DNA of 64,000 bases from Rahnella aquatilis CIP 78.65 = ATCC 33071. GTDB taxonomy: Bacteria; Pseudomonadota; Gammaproteobacteria; Enterobacterales; Enterobacteriaceae. Of the stretch, positions 1-9,185 are shown piece after piece. Under the pieces are notes generated by a model that saw nothing but the letters and a program-made list of their open reading frames with translations, was not told the origin of the DNA and did no database searches. The DNA lies in the NCBI RefSeq assembly GCF_000241955.1, contig NC_016818.1:4588001-4652000 (forward strand), in the 5' to 3' direction. The position numbers and the translations under genes are program-made. The number at the start of each line of letters is the position of its first letter. Position 1 is the stretch's first letter.

Positions 1-497
1 CGCAAGGTGTTAAGTGTCGCGGAATCCTGGAAATTCATTTTAGGGGTGATGATCGCCACCGCCGGCAACGGGTTTTGCTCCAGCATATCCATTGCGCCGC
101 CAAAGCCTGACCAGTTGCGGAATTCACCCATCGCTTCTTCGCGGGACAGATAATTAACCTTATCGACGCCCGCTTCGGTTTTCAGGGTTTTCACCACGTT
201 TTCCGCCGCGTCGTCATTCAGTGCTTTGTCGAGATAAACGGTAAGCTGTGGCGTCGGATACCACTGTTCAGCCGCCGTACTGACGTTTTTCCACACCAGA
301 TAACAGATGCTCGGCAGCGTCAGAGAAATCGCAATGACCATCACCGTGAGCAGCGTCGCCAGCGGCTGGCGCAGCATGTCAGCCAGCGCATTCATCCACG
401 CATAGCGCCACTGTTCGCGCCATCCGCCCTGCAACGCCTTACTTTTCGCGGCACGGGCACTTTTGGCGGTTTTCGCCGGGTTCGGACTGTTCGCCAT
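1..497 (-). CDS. ftsX: Cell division protein FtsX, N-terminal part
   Basis: Membrane subunit of the FtsEX ABC-like complex, which links Z-ring constriction to activation of periplasmic murein hydrolases. About 165 N-terminal codons are in the window; the rest lies beyond the left edge. The part seen has a basic, Ala/Lys-rich cytoplasmic tail, then a first membrane helix around residues 45-70, then the start of the periplasmic loop that in the family contacts EnvC. Its ATG shares one base with the ftsE stop (TAATG), so the genes are translationally coupled in the usual ftsY-ftsE-ftsX order. Identification rests on that context plus clear similarity to FtsX. Confidence 0.93.
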   Translation of the reverse strand, partial: MANSPNPAKTAKSARAAKSKALQGGWREQWRYAWMNALADMLRQPLATLLTVMVIAISLTLPSICYLVWKNVSTAAEQWYPTPQLTVYLDKALNDDAAENVVKTLKTEAGVDKVNYLSREEAMGEFRNWSGFGGAMDMLEQNPLPAVAIITPKMNFQDSATLNTL

Positions 498-1159
498 TAG
501 TACACCCCTCCCGACATACGCCCCTGACTCAGCGTCAGCGTGCGGTAATTACGACGGGCAATCAGACCCACGTCATGCGTCGCCATCAGAACGGTGACGC
601 CGACACGGTTAAATTCTTCGAATAAACGCAAAATCCCTTCCGACAATTCGCCGTCAAGGTTACCGGTCGGTTCATCCGCCAGCAGCACCGCAGGCTTGTT
701 CACCACTGCGCGGGCAATACCCACACGCTGTTGTTCACCGCCGGAAAGCTGGATCGGCAGGTTCCTGGCTTTATCCAGTAATCCCACTTTATCCAGCGCA
801 GCCGACACGCGGCGGCGAATATCTTCACTGCTGGCACCGGATATGATCAGCGGCATTGCCACGTTGTCATAGACGGTACGATCCATCAGCAGATGGTGAT
901 CCTGAAAGATCATGCCGATCTGTCGACGCAGGAACGGCACTTCACTGGATTTCAGGCGGCTGATATCATGACCGCCAAACAAAATGTGTCCGGCACTCGG
1001 GCGCTCAATGCCGCAAATCAGCTTCAGCAGGGTACTTTTACCCGCGCCAGAGTGTCCGGTCAGAAATGCCATTTCTGCTTGCTGGATGTGAAAGTTGACG
1101 CCCTGAAGCGCCTGTCGTCCGCCCAGATAAGCTTTACTGACCTGTTCAAAGCGAATCAT
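497..1159 (-). CDS. ftsE: Cell division ATP-binding protein FtsE
   Basis: ATPase subunit of FtsEX, on the cytoplasmic face of the division septum. The 220-residue length is typical. Visible motifs are Walker A GHSGAGKS (residues 35-42), the ABC signature LSGGEQQR (about 138-145), Walker B VLLADEP (about 158-164) and the switch His in ATHD. It lies 5 bp after ftsY and overlaps ftsX by one base, so the three form one operon. Nothing is unusual in the sequence. Confidence 0.97.
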   Translation of the reverse strand: MIRFEQVSKAYLGGRQALQGVNFHIQQAEMAFLTGHSGAGKSTLLKLICGIERPSAGHILFGGHDISRLKSSEVPFLRRQIGMIFQDHHLLMDRTVYDNVAMPLIISGASSEDIRRRVSAALDKVGLLDKARNLPIQLSGGEQQRVGIARAVVNKPAVLLADEPTGNLDGELSEGILRLFEEFNRVGVTVLMATHDVGLIARRNYRTLTLSQGRMSGGVY

Positions 1160-1164
1160 CCGTA

Positions 1165-2637
1165 TTAATCCTCTCGGGCAAAAAGTGCCTCAATAAAATC
1201 GTCTGCCTTAAAAGGCCTTAAATCTTCAATACCTTCACCGACACCAATGTAGCGGATCGGAATGCTGAACTGATCAGCGATGGCAAAGATCACGCCGCCT
1301 TTCGCGGTGCCATCCAGTTTAGTCAGCGTTATCCCGGTCAGCCCGACGGCTTCGTTGAATAATTTGGCCTGACTGACCGCATTCTGGCCGGTGCTGGCGT
1401 CGAGCGTCAGCATAACTTCATGCGGTGCATCTTCGTCGAGCTTCTTCATCACGCGGACGATTTTCTTCAGCTCTTCCATCAGGTGCGCTTTGTTTTGCAG
1501 ACGGCCTGCGGTATCGGCGATCAGCACGTCGATATTACGGGCTTTCGCCGCCTGAATGGCATCGAAGATAACGGACGCGGAATCGGCACCGGTATGCTGC
1601 GCGATCACCGGGATTTTGTTGCGTTGCCCCCAGACCTGCAACTGTTCAACGGCTGCGGCGCGGAAAGTATCCCCTGCCGCCAGCATCACAGATTTACCCT
1701 GGGCTTCAAACTGACGCGCCATTTTACCGATGGTGGTGGTTTTACCGACGCCATTGACGCCCACCATCAGAATGACATACGGGGTTTTCCCGCTGACATC
1801 CAGTGGCTCGTCAACTTTCGACAGTATTTCGGACATTTCTTCCTTCAGCTTGCCGTACAGCGCATCGGCGTCTTTCAGTTGCTTACGTGAGGCATGTTCA
1901 GTCAGTGAAGTGATAATTTTGCGGGTAGTTTCAACGCCAACGTCGGCGATCAACAACTGTTCTTCCAGCTCTTCGAAGAGATCGTCGTCGATTTTCTTAC
2001 CACGGAACAGGCCAACAAAACCGGAGCCCAGATTCTGCTTCGTTTTGACCAGGCTGCGTTTCAGGCGGGCAAAGAAACCTTCTTTCGTCGGGCGTTCCTG
2101 CTCGGTTTCACCGGCAGGCAGGACGACGAGAGGATCGAGTGCGACAGGCAGCGGCTCATCTTCAGCCACGGAATCATCAACAGAATCAATAGTATCCTGA
2201 CGCTGGTCTTCGGCAATTTCTTCCGCAGATTCAACAAACTCGTCTTCAACGATGTCTTCTTCAACAATCTCAGACTGCGCGGCCACCTGTTCGGTGATAT
2301 GAACAATGTCTTCTGCCAGTTCGACGGCGGCCTGCTCGCGGACCGGTTCGGCCTGCGGCTCAGGCTCTGTCAGCGGCTCCGGCTCAATTTCAGGTTCTGG
2401 TTCGATTTGCGGCGCGGGCTCGACTTGTGGTTCAGGTTCGACTTCCGGCGCCGGTGTCGGTTCTGACTGTACCTCAGGTTCAACCACAGGCTCACGTTCA
2501 ACCGGGACACCGGGGGCTTCCGTCAGTTGTTCTTCGACCACCGGCTGCTCGTCGCGTGTCTCTTCTTTCTGCTGCTCTTCTTCCTGACGGCCACGACCGA
2601 ACCAGGAGAAGAAACCGCGTTTTTTATCTTTTGCCAT
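1165..2637 (-). CDS. ftsY: Signal recognition particle receptor FtsY
   Basis: SRP receptor GTPase that docks ribosome-nascent chain-SRP complexes at the inner membrane for co-translational insertion. The 490 residues comprise an acidic N-terminal A domain with a run of Pro-Glu-rich repeats (about residues 40-105), then the NG domain with P-loop GVNGVGKTTT, the DTAGR switch motif and the TKLDG guanine-specificity motif near the C-terminus. The A domain is rich in E, P, V and Q and varies in length across enterobacteria. First gene of the ftsY-ftsE-ftsX operon, divergent from rsmD. Confidence 0.97.
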   Translation of the reverse strand: MAKDKKRGFFSWFGRGRQEEEQQKEETRDEQPVVEEQLTEAPGVPVEREPVVEPEVQSEPTPAPEVEPEPQVEPAPQIEPEPEIEPEPLTEPEPQAEPVREQAAVELAEDIVHITEQVAAQSEIVEEDIVEDEFVESAEEIAEDQRQDTIDSVDDSVAEDEPLPVALDPLVVLPAGETEQERPTKEGFFARLKRSLVKTKQNLGSGFVGLFRGKKIDDDLFEELEEQLLIADVGVETTRKIITSLTEHASRKQLKDADALYGKLKEEMSEILSKVDEPLDVSGKTPYVILMVGVNGVGKTTTIGKMARQFEAQGKSVMLAAGDTFRAAAVEQLQVWGQRNKIPVIAQHTGADSASVIFDAIQAAKARNIDVLIADTAGRLQNKAHLMEELKKIVRVMKKLDEDAPHEVMLTLDASTGQNAVSQAKLFNEAVGLTGITLTKLDGTAKGGVIFAIADQFSIPIRYIGVGEGIEDLRPFKADDFIEALFARED

Positions 2638-2863
2638 TTTACAACTTCACTCCTCGCCGTTAATGACTGGCGAACGGATTATTAATAGGGTTATGGTCAG
2701 GCAGTCTATCACTTTCCCCATCAGGCAACACGCCCGTGTATTGAATTCCGCTGGTTTTTCAATCGACAATGTTAAACATTTGCCCATTGCCCGCACACCG
2801 GTAGAATAGCCCTCCAAACGATAGGTAACGAAGCCTGACGGCTTCGGATGACACAAGCGAACT

Positions 2864-3475
2864 ATGGCAAAGAAACCCAACACGCCCGCCGCAGGCCAGA
2901 TCCGAATTATTGGCGGACAATGGCGCGGACGCAAACTTCCGGTTCCACACAGCCCGGGGCTGCGCCCGACCACCGATCGCGTACGTGAAACGCTGTTCAA
3001 CTGGCTGGCGCCGGTTTTACAGGGCGCACATTGTCTGGACTGTTTTGCAGGCAGCGGCGCACTCGGTCTGGAAGCCTTGTCCCGCTATGCGGCCAGCGCG
3101 ACACTGCTTGAGTTTGAGCGTCCGGTTGCGCAACAGTTAGAGAAAAACCTGGCGCTGCTAAACGCCGGTGATGCGAAAGTATTTAACGTCAATGCCCTGA
3201 ACTGGCTGGCAAAAGCCGGAAGTGCCTTTGACGTAGTTTTCCTCGATCCGCCTTTCCGTAAAGGCATTCTGCAAGACACGCTGAACCTGCTGGAGCAAAA
3301 CCAGTGGCTGGCTGACGAAGCCTGGATTTATGTCGAAACAGAAGCCGAGCACAACACTCTCGATGTGCCTGCCAGCTGGCGGTTACACCGTGAGAAAGTC
3401 GCCGGACAAGTTGCCTATCGCCTCTACCATCGCGATGTGATGCCTGAAAGCGGCTCACCAGAACAGGAGCAGTAA
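2864..3475 (+). CDS. rsmD: 16S rRNA (guanine966-N2)-methyltransferase RsmD
   Basis: SAM-dependent enzyme that methylates N2 of G966 of 16S rRNA in the small subunit. At 203 residues it matches the family. It shows the N-terminal RIIGGQWRGRKL motif, the SAM-binding CFAGSGALGLEAL segment and the catalytic DPPF motif typical of N2-guanine methyltransferases. It is divergent from ftsY across a 226-bp gap and followed one base later by yhhL (stop TAA, then G, then ATG), so the two are probably co-transcribed. Confidence 0.96.
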   Translation: MAKKPNTPAAGQIRIIGGQWRGRKLPVPHSPGLRPTTDRVRETLFNWLAPVLQGAHCLDCFAGSGALGLEALSRYAASATLLEFERPVAQQLEKNLALLNAGDAKVFNVNALNWLAKAGSAFDVVFLDPPFRKGILQDTLNLLEQNQWLADEAWIYVETEAEHNTLDVPASWRLHREKVAGQVAYRLYHRDVMPESGSPEQEQ

Positions 3476-3476
3476 G

Positions 3477-3755
3477 ATGTTGATCAATATTGGTCGGTTG
3501 TTGATGTTATGTATTTGGGGATTTCTGGCGTTTAACCTGATCCACCCGTTCCCGAAACCGATCAAATACTTTTTAGACGTGGCGATTGTATTCATGTTCT
3601 TTATGCACGGCCTGCAGGTGATGCTGCTTAAAGCCACACAGGGCAAGGAAAAGGACACCATCGGCCCGTGGCTGCAAACCCGCATCTTCCTGTTCGGCGT
3701 ATTCGAACTGATGGCGTGGCAGAAAAAACAGCCGCCGCTGCCGTCCAAAAAGTAA
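3477..3755 (+). CDS. yhhL: DUF1145 family membrane protein YhhL
   Basis: Small inner-membrane protein of 92 residues with hydrophobic helices in the first 55 residues and a basic, Pro-rich tail. Matches the YhhL/DUF1145 family by sequence and by its fixed place after rsmD; the function of the family is not known to me. It starts one base after the rsmD stop and is likely translationally coupled to it. The E. coli neighbour yhhM is absent here: the next gene is yhhN. Confidence 0.9.
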   Translation: MLINIGRLLMLCIWGFLAFNLIHPFPKPIKYFLDVAIVFMFFMHGLQVMLLKATQGKEKDTIGPWLQTRIFLFGVFELMAWQKKQPPLPSKK

Positions 3756-3763
3756 TCCCCGCT

Positions 3764-3788
3764 TTTACGGCGCGCCCTGCGCCGTAAA
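3764..3788 (+). terminator. Inverted repeat after yhhL, possible terminator
   Basis: A perfect 10-bp GC-rich stem (TTTACGGCGC / GCGCCGTAAA) with a 5-base loop lies 8 bases after the yhhL stop. It is followed only by a short T-poor stretch, so it may end rsmD-yhhL transcripts inefficiently or protect their 3' ends. Confidence 0.5.
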
Positions 3789-3965
3789 TTCATCCCTATC
3801 CTAAACCAACGTTCATCAGACCCGCCGTTACGGGGATTTCTGATTGTCGCCGCTATGCTCTCTCTCCTACACTGAAAGCAAGTCCGGGAAAACAGGATGT
3901 GTTTTCCTGAAGGCAGACCCTGACATCGGTTTTATGTTCTGTTCTGAAATATAAAAGGATAAACA

Positions 3966-4592
3966 ATGAGTTGGCCATTCCTCGCTGTATTCTTCTCCGG
4001 CTGGTTATTCGTTGACGCCAGCTATCGCGGCCCGCGCTGGCAGCGCTGGGTCTTTAAACCCGTCACACTATTATTGCTACTTTTACTGGCCTGGCAGGCA
4101 CCGACACTCAACGTTTACAGCTATCTGATCTTACTGGGTCTGGCGGCGACGCTGGTGGCTGACAGCCTGTTACTGCTGCCTGAAGAACGCTTTATGTACG
4201 CTATCGGCGCTTTTTTCCTGTCGCATCTGTTGTATACGCTGAGTTTCGCCAGTCAGATGACCATTACCTTCTTCTGGCCGCTGCCGCTGACGTTGCTGAT
4301 CATCGGGGCGATACTTCTCGCGGTGATCTGGACCCGGCTGGCGGAACTGCGATGGCCGGTAACGACTTACATCGCCATGACCCTGCTGATGGTCTGGCTG
4401 GCGGGCGAACAGTATTTCGCACGCAGTACCGACATGGCGTTTTCGTTATTCTGCGGCGCGGCGCTGTTACTGCTGGGCAATATCTTCTGGCTGCTCAGCC
4501 GTTACCGCTTTACTTTCCGCGCCGCCGACGCGCTGGTTGCCGCCTGTTATTTCGGCGGGCACTTCCTGATCGTCAGATCGTTATACCTGTAA
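3966..4592 (+). CDS. yhhN: YhhN/lysoplasmalogenase (TMEM86) family membrane protein
   Basis: Polytopic inner-membrane protein of 208 residues, about eight hydrophobic helices, of the YhhN family. Eukaryotic TMEM86 and some bacterial relatives hydrolyse the vinyl-ether bond of lysoplasmalogens; whether enterobacterial YhhN does so is unclear, since these bacteria are not known to make plasmalogens. The ATG follows AAAAGGATAAACA, a good ribosome site. It lies in its own unit between yhhL and zntA. Confidence 0.88.
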   Translation: MSWPFLAVFFSGWLFVDASYRGPRWQRWVFKPVTLLLLLLLAWQAPTLNVYSYLILLGLAATLVADSLLLLPEERFMYAIGAFFLSHLLYTLSFASQMTITFFWPLPLTLLIIGAILLAVIWTRLAELRWPVTTYIAMTLLMVWLAGEQYFARSTDMAFSLFCGAALLLLGNIFWLLSRYRFTFRAADALVAACYFGGHFLIVRSLYL

Positions 4593-4599
4593 CCTCCCT

Positions 4600-4624
4600 C
4601 AGCGGAACCGTTCTGGTTCCGCTG
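4600..4624 (+). terminator. Inverted repeat after yhhN
   Basis: Perfect 10-bp stem CAGCGGAACC / GGTTCCGCTG with a 5-base loop, 8 bases after the yhhN stop. The downstream bases are A-rich rather than T-rich, so a classical intrinsic terminator on the plus strand is not clear. It sits just before the zntA promoter. Confidence 0.45.
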
Positions 4625-4636
4625 ATAAAATACTTG

Positions 4637-4668
4637 TTGACCTTAGAGCTAACTCCAACGTTTACACT
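4637..4668 (+). promoter_or_regulatory. ZntR-type promoter of zntA
   Basis: A -35 TTGACC (4637-4642) and -10 TACACT (4663-4668) are separated by 20 bp, longer than the usual 17 and characteristic of MerR-family activated promoters. Between them lies an imperfect dyad, ACCTTAGAG ... CTCCAACGT. In E. coli ZntR binds such a spacer and untwists it when zinc is bound; by analogy this promoter should respond to Zn(II)/Cd(II)/Pb(II). No zntR gene is in the window. Confidence 0.75.
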
Positions 4669-4704
4669 GGGGGTAATTCCACTCGGTGTTGAACCGGAGG
4701 CTTT

Positions 4705-7059
4705 ATGATCCCACTGCAAAAAAACAACGGCTGTAACTGCGGATGTCAGGGCAAACGTGCGCCTGCACTGCGCATCAACAAAATTGGCGCTATTGCGCAG
4801 CCCGGCACACATCCGGCGGGCTGCTGTAGCGAAAAAGCCACGCTGGCGGTTTCCGCCTGCGCCAGCACAGACAGTTGCTGTGCGCCAAAAACAGGTGAGC
4901 ACTCACACACATCGGACAACGGCAACGCCGAAGGCTCGCCGGGCGAAGACGAACCCGTCTCACCGCTTTCCGGCAGTCAGCAATACAGCTGGAAAGTACA
5001 AGGTATGGACTGCCCTGCCTGTGCCCGAAAAATTGAAAAGGCCGTTTCCGGCATTGATGGCATCAGCCACGCTAAAGTGCTGTTCGCGACTGAAAAGCTG
5101 GTGATTGATGCGGGTTTTGACATCACCCAAAACGTGCAAAATGCCGTTACCGCCGCAGGTTTTACCCTGCAATCGCTCGACAAACCGCAGGAAAAACCCG
5201 CCGCCGAACCTTCCCGTTTGCAGGAAGCGCTTCCGCTGATTGCCCTGTCGGCGCTGATGCTGCTGAGCTGGGTGCTCGATCATTTCAACCCGCAAATGGG
5301 TAAAATCGCGTTTATCGCCACGACACTGGTCGGACTGTGGCCGGTACTGCGCCAGGCGATTCGCCAGACCCGCGCCGGTTCGCCATTCGCCATCGAAACG
5401 TTGATGAGTATCGCCGCCATCGGCGCACTGTTTATCGGAGCCACAGCCGAGGCCGCCATGGTTCTGCTGCTGTTTATGGTGGGCGAACGCCTCGAGGCTT
5501 TTGCATCCAGCCGGGCACGCAGCGGGGTAAAAGCGCTGATGGCGCTGATCCCGGATGCCGCTATCCGCATTGTGAATGGCAAACCTGAAACCGTGCAGGT
5601 CAGCAGTTTGCGCCCCGGCGATATCATTGAAATCGCGGCAGGTGCACGACTGCCTGCCGACGCCGTTTTACAAAGCGCCGCCAGTTTCGACGAAAGCGCG
5701 CTGACCGGCGAATCAGTACCGGTGGATCATCTGCCCGGTGAAAAAGTGCCAGCGGGCAGCCTGTGCGTTGACCGGCTGGCGCGTCTCGAAGTGGCTTCCG
5801 CACCGGGCAACAGCGCCATTGACCGCATCCTGCAACTGATTGAAGAAGCCGATGAACGCCGTGCGCCGATCGAGCGTTTCCTCGATACTTTCAGCCGCTA
5901 TTACACGCCGGTCATTATGCTGATGTCGTTGCTGGTGATTGTCATTCCCCCGCTGGCGATGGGACTTTCGTGGGAAACCTGGATTTACCGCGGGCTGACG
6001 CTGTTGCTGATTGGCTGCCCGTGCGCACTGGTGATTTCCACACCCGCCGCGATTACGTCCGGGCTGGCAGCGGCCACGCGTCAGGGCGCATTAATCAAAG
6101 GCGGCGCAGCGCTTGAACAACTGGCGCTGATTCAAACTGTGGCGCTGGATAAAACCGGGACGCTGACCGAAGGCAAACCTGAAGTCACCGACATTTTACC
6201 GCTGAACGGCGCCAGCGAAGGCGAAGTATTAAGTCTGGCATCTGCGGTGGAAGAAGGTTCGCATCACCCGCTGGCACAGGCGATTTTGGCCCGTGCAAAA
6301 GCCAGTAATCCGCTACCGCTCACGGCGCAGGATCGCCGTGCACTGGCCGGTTCCGGCGTAGAAGGTGTGGTGTCAGGCCGTAAAATTCAGGTGCTGGCAC
6401 CGAAAAGTGTGGCTCAAAACAGCCTGACAACTGAAACCCTTGGGCAAATTACTGACTGGGAATCCAGCGGAAAAACCGTGGTGGTGGTGTTGCAGGATGA
6501 AAATGCGATCGGGCTGATTGCCATGCAGGATCGCCTGCGGGATGACGCAGCGGAAGCGTTGCAGAAACTTAAAGCGCTCGGCGTATCCGCGGTGATGCTG
6601 ACCGGTGACAATCCACGCGCAGCGAAAACCATCGCTGACCGGCTGGGCATTGATTTCCGCGCGGGCTTACTGCCTGCGGATAAAGTCACGGCGGTCACCG
6701 CGCTGAATGCGCAGAAACCGGTGGCCATGGTCGGTGACGGCATTAACGATGCGCCTGCCATGAAAGCCGCGACTATCGGTATTGCGATGGGAAGCGGAAC
6801 GGATGTCGCGCTGGAAACAGCGGATGCGGCACTGACGCATAACCGCCTGAACGGCCTGGCGCAGATGATCAGTCTTTCGCGTGCCACGCGGGCGAATATC
6901 CGTCAGAACATCACGATTGCGCTGGGGCTGAAAGCCATTTTTCTGGTCACCACGCTGATGGGGCTGACCGGATTGTGGCTGGCGGTGCTGGCGGATTCCG
7001 GCGCAACGGCGCTGGTGACCGCTAATGCGCTGAGGCTGTTGCGCAATAAATCGAAATAA
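4705..7059 (+). CDS. zntA: Zn/Cd/Pb-exporting P1B-type ATPase ZntA
   Basis: Inner-membrane P-type ATPase that pumps divalent soft metals out of the cytoplasm. The 784 residues show a Cys/His-rich N-terminus, one heavy-metal-associated domain with GMDCPAC (residues 100-106), the membrane CPC motif in GCPCALVIST, the phosphorylation motif DKTGTLT, the HP-locus SHHPLA and the hinge GDGINDAPA. The N-terminal tail before the HMA domain is unusually Cys-rich: Cys 10, 12, 14, 40, 41, 52, 58 and 59, plus a His pair at 66/68, more than the single CCC cluster I recall in E. coli ZntA. The start is set by GGAGG eight bases upstream. Probably induced through the 20-bp-spacer promoter. Confidence 0.96.
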   Translation: MIPLQKNNGCNCGCQGKRAPALRINKIGAIAQPGTHPAGCCSEKATLAVSACASTDSCCAPKTGEHSHTSDNGNAEGSPGEDEPVSPLSGSQQYSWKVQGMDCPACARKIEKAVSGIDGISHAKVLFATEKLVIDAGFDITQNVQNAVTAAGFTLQSLDKPQEKPAAEPSRLQEALPLIALSALMLLSWVLDHFNPQMGKIAFIATTLVGLWPVLRQAIRQTRAGSPFAIETLMSIAAIGALFIGATAEAAMVLLLFMVGERLEAFASSRARSGVKALMALIPDAAIRIVNGKPETVQVSSLRPGDIIEIAAGARLPADAVLQSAASFDESALTGESVPVDHLPGEKVPAGSLCVDRLARLEVASAPGNSAIDRILQLIEEADERRAPIERFLDTFSRYYTPVIMLMSLLVIVIPPLAMGLSWETWIYRGLTLLLIGCPCALVISTPAAITSGLAAATRQGALIKGGAALEQLALIQTVALDKTGTLTEGKPEVTDILPLNGASEGEVLSLASAVEEGSHHPLAQAILARAKASNPLPLTAQDRRALAGSGVEGVVSGRKIQVLAPKSVAQNSLTTETLGQITDWESSGKTVVVVLQDENAIGLIAMQDRLRDDAAEALQKLKALGVSAVMLTGDNPRAAKTIADRLGIDFRAGLLPADKVTAVTALNAQKPVAMVGDGINDAPAMKAATIGIAMGSGTDVALETADAALTHNRLNGLAQMISLSRATRANIRQNITIALGLKAIFLVTTLMGLTGLWLAVLADSGATALVTANALRLLRNKSK

Positions 7060-7066
7060 ATACTGC

Positions 7067-7091
7067 GGGCTGAGCCATCAGCCCTGTTTTT
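7067..7091 (+). terminator. Intrinsic terminator of zntA
   Basis: Stem GGGCTGA (7067-7073) / TCAGCCC (7078-7084) with a GCCA loop, then TGTTTTT. It lies 8 bases after the zntA stop and overlaps the convergent tusA stop codon. Confidence 0.8.
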
Positions 7092-7338
7092 CCACCAGAC
7101 CTTTGCAGATCAAATAACGATACGGCTGATTTTCGGTATCCGACGCTAACAGCGTATGTTCCATAAAACGGCAGAAACCGGGAATATCGCGGGTCGTTGC
7201 CGGATCATCAGCGATAATCAACAGCGTTTCGCCGTCGTTCATGGTGCGAACCGCTTTGCGAACCATCATCACAGGTTCCGGGCAGCGCAAACCCAGCGCA
7301 TCAAGCTGATGGTCAGGATGAATAAAGGGATCGGTCAT
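7078..7338 (-). CDS. tusA: Sulfurtransferase TusA
   Basis: Small cytoplasmic sulfur carrier that accepts persulfide sulfur from IscS and hands it to TusBCD for 2-thiolation of tRNA wobble uridines. The active cysteine is in LGLRCPEP, followed by the conserved [12 protein letters not shown] segment. The start chosen is the internal ATG at 7338 ([10 protein letters not shown]), matching E. coli TusA; the longer reading from 7353 adds five residues with no family support. Convergent with zntA and divergent from yhhQ, as in E. coli. Confidence 0.95.
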   Translation of the reverse strand: MTDPFIHPDHQLDALGLRCPEPVMMVRKAVRTMNDGETLLIIADDPATTRDIPGFCRFMEHTLLASDTENQPYRYLICKGLVEKQG

Positions 7339-7557
7339 TTCGTTTCTCAACATCTTCGGGCGCGCTTTTCAAAATTTTTGTGCGCGGTTGACTGGCCTAG
7401 ACGAATAGTTTAACCCGCTGGTTTTCTGGCGCAACACACACGGCTCTTTGCGCTAAAATTAACCGTTGGATCTGTTGCGCAAACGGTGCGCAAACAGGTA
7501 CTATGCGCGCCGCAAACAGCTAACGCCCCTGCGGTTTCAAGAACGCAGGGTATTTAT

Positions 7558-7590
7558 TTGGGTTCCCTCACCCCAATCAACTAAAAAGGT
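7558..7590 (+). promoter_or_regulatory. preQ1-I riboswitch, translational type
   Basis: The 33 bases just before yhhQ fit the preQ1-I H-type pseudoknot: P1 TTGGG (7558-7562) pairs with CCCAA (7572-7576), the P1 loop carries TTCCCTCAC, then an A-rich strand (7577-7587) leads to AGG, which can pair with CCT (7566-7568) as P2. The order and spacing resemble the Thermoanaerobacter tengcongensis preQ1-I element. AGG is also the Shine-Dalgarno of yhhQ, so ligand binding should hide the ribosome site. This makes sense because YhhQ imports queuosine precursors. Recognised by eye, not by a covariance model. Confidence 0.8.
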
Positions 7591-7597
7591 CACATGT

Positions 7598-8269
7598 ATG
7601 TACTCTTTTACTGCTCAGCAGCGGTTTTCCGCGCTGATATGGCTTTCGCTATTCCACATCGCCATCATCACCTCCAGTAACTATCTGGTTCAGTTGCCCG
7701 TTTCCATCTTTGGTTTTCATACCACCTGGGGCGCGTTCACTTTCCCGTTTATTTTCCTGGCCACCGATCTGACCGTCCGTATCTTTGGCGCACCGCTCGC
7801 ACGACGGATCATTTTGTCCGTGATGGTGCCTGCGCTGGCCATTTCCTATGCCATCTCGGCGTTATTCTTTGAAGCGCAATGGCAGGGCGTGGAAGCGCTC
7901 AACAGCCTGAATATCATGGTCGCCCGTATCGCCACCGCCAGTTTTATGGCCTATGTGCTGGGGCAAATTCTCGACGTTCACGTGTTTAACCGCCTGCGCC
8001 AGAACCGCCGCTGGTGGATAGCTCCGGTCGCCTCGATGTTCCTCGGCAATATCAGCGATACGCTGTCCTTCTTTTTTATCGCTTTCTACAAAAGCAGCGA
8101 TGCCTTTATGGCACAGCACTGGGTGGAAATCGCGATGGTGGATTACACGTTCAAGGTGCTGATCTGTCTGGTGTTCTTCCTGCCAATGTACGGCATGCTG
8201 CTCAATATGTTGCTTAAGCGTTTATCAGCACAAGGGACCAGCCCGCATTCCGCCATCAGCGCGCATTAA
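7598..8269 (+). CDS. yhhQ: Queuosine precursor transporter YhhQ
   Basis: Inner-membrane transporter of the COG1738 family, shown in E. coli to import preQ0/preQ1, precursors of the queuosine wobble base of tRNAs. The start taken is ATG at 7598 (MYSFTAQQRF), 7 bases after AAGGT and directly behind the riboswitch; the open frame continues upstream to 7466, but those 44 residues are leader RNA read as protein. At 223 residues it has about six hydrophobic helices and the family motif FPFIFLATDLTVR. Divergent from tusA. Confidence 0.93.
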   Translation: MYSFTAQQRFSALIWLSLFHIAIITSSNYLVQLPVSIFGFHTTWGAFTFPFIFLATDLTVRIFGAPLARRIILSVMVPALAISYAISALFFEAQWQGVEALNSLNIMVARIATASFMAYVLGQILDVHVFNRLRQNRRWWIAPVASMFLGNISDTLSFFFIAFYKSSDAFMAQHWVEIAMVDYTFKVLICLVFFLPMYGMLLNMLLKRLSAQGTSPHSAISAH

Positions 8270-8394
8270 AACCGGTCACGGGTAAGACACAAATCGCGCC
8301 ATAATCTGACTTGCATTTGTGGCGTGAATAGGTTGCCATAAAGGCTGTTAAGTCAACATGTAAGCCTGATGAACAGGCCACTTAAGGAAGCCCG

Positions 8395-8961
8395 ATGCGT
8401 AATATCGCGAAAATGATGGGAATGGCAGTGCTGATCGCCGGTCTGGCTGCGTGTGACGGTAAGTCGACCGATGCACCAGCCGCAGATAAAGGCGCGCCAG
8501 CGGCCGCAGCGACGGCAACCACCGCGCCGGTCAGCCTGCTGGACGGTAAGGTCACCTTCTCCCTGCCGCAGGGAATGAGCGACCAGAGCGGTAAACTGGG
8601 TACTCAGGCAAATAATATGCACGTGTATGCCGACAGCACCGGCCAGAAAGCGGTGATTGTCATTTTGGGCGATAACACCCCGGAATCACTGGACGTTCTG
8701 GCAGGTCGTTTACAGGATCAGCAAAAAGCGCGCGATACTAATCTGCAAGTCGTCACCAATAAATCTATTCAGGTAAACGGCCAGACATTGCAGCAGTACG
8801 ACAGCGTGATCACTTCTGCCGGTCAGAAAGCCTATTCGTCTATCGTTTTGGCCAAGGTCGACAGCCATCTGCTGACCCTGCAAATTACTCTACCTGCTGA
8901 TAATCAGCAGCAGGCGCAGACTGATGCAGAAGCCATTATCAGCACACTGAAAATTCAATAA
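8395..8961 (+). CDS. dcrB: Lipoprotein DcrB
   Basis: Lipoprotein of 188 residues with lipobox LAAC (Cys20), then an Ala/Thr-rich linker of about 30 residues and a compact C-terminal domain. In E. coli dcrB is needed for phage C1/C6 DNA entry and was later tied to lipoprotein maturation. Its place after yhhQ is conserved. The ATG is preceded by AAGGAAGCCCG. It is followed by a strong terminator that marks the left edge of an AT-rich islet. Confidence 0.93.
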   Translation: MRNIAKMMGMAVLIAGLAACDGKSTDAPAADKGAPAAAATATTAPVSLLDGKVTFSLPQGMSDQSGKLGTQANNMHVYADSTGQKAVIVILGDNTPESLDVLAGRLQDQQKARDTNLQVVTNKSIQVNGQTLQQYDSVITSAGQKAYSSIVLAKVDSHLLTLQITLPADNQQQAQTDAEAIISTLKIQ

Positions 8962-8982
8962 ATTCAGATCGTGTGAAAATAT

Positions 8983-9017
8983 CAGGCGGAGCTCAGGCTC
9001 CGCTTTTTTTTGTCTTA
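8983..9017. repeat. Direct repeat copy 1 flanking the AT-rich islet (dcrB terminator)
   Basis: About 35 bp beginning CAGGCGGAGCTCAGGCTCCG, then a T-run and TCTTA. A near-identical copy lies at 10233-10267, with one substitution and small length changes in the T-run. The pair brackets the two unrecognised genes at 9186-10069. Confidence 0.85.
8986..9011 (+). terminator. Intrinsic terminator of dcrB
   Basis: Stem GCGGAGC (8986-8992) / GCTCCGC (8997-9003), loop TCAG, followed by eight T. A classical intrinsic terminator 24 bases after the dcrB stop. Confidence 0.9.
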
Positions 9018-9078
9018 TGCCATTACTCAACCTTACCATTCCGCCTCATTTATAAGGTGAAAACATATCGTTATATTA

Positions 9079-9106
9079 TTTACAATGAAGTACAGTGGTA
9101 TATAAC
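9079..9106 (+). promoter_or_regulatory. Candidate sigma-70 promoter of the islet genes
   Basis: TTTACA (9079-9084) and TATAAC (9101-9106) with a 16-bp spacer, about 80 bp before the first islet gene. The whole stretch is AT-rich, so chance matches are common. Confidence 0.4.
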
Positions 9107-9185
9107 AGAGAGTAACTGATAGTATTATTATATATTTTAACCAGCACATATCATAAAATGGAATAATTAACTTAAGGAATAAGTT

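Noticed and set aside
2306..2587. Ser/Gly-rich plus-strand frame opposite the FtsY acidic domain
   Set aside because: Produced by the Pro-Glu repeat codons of ftsY read in reverse.
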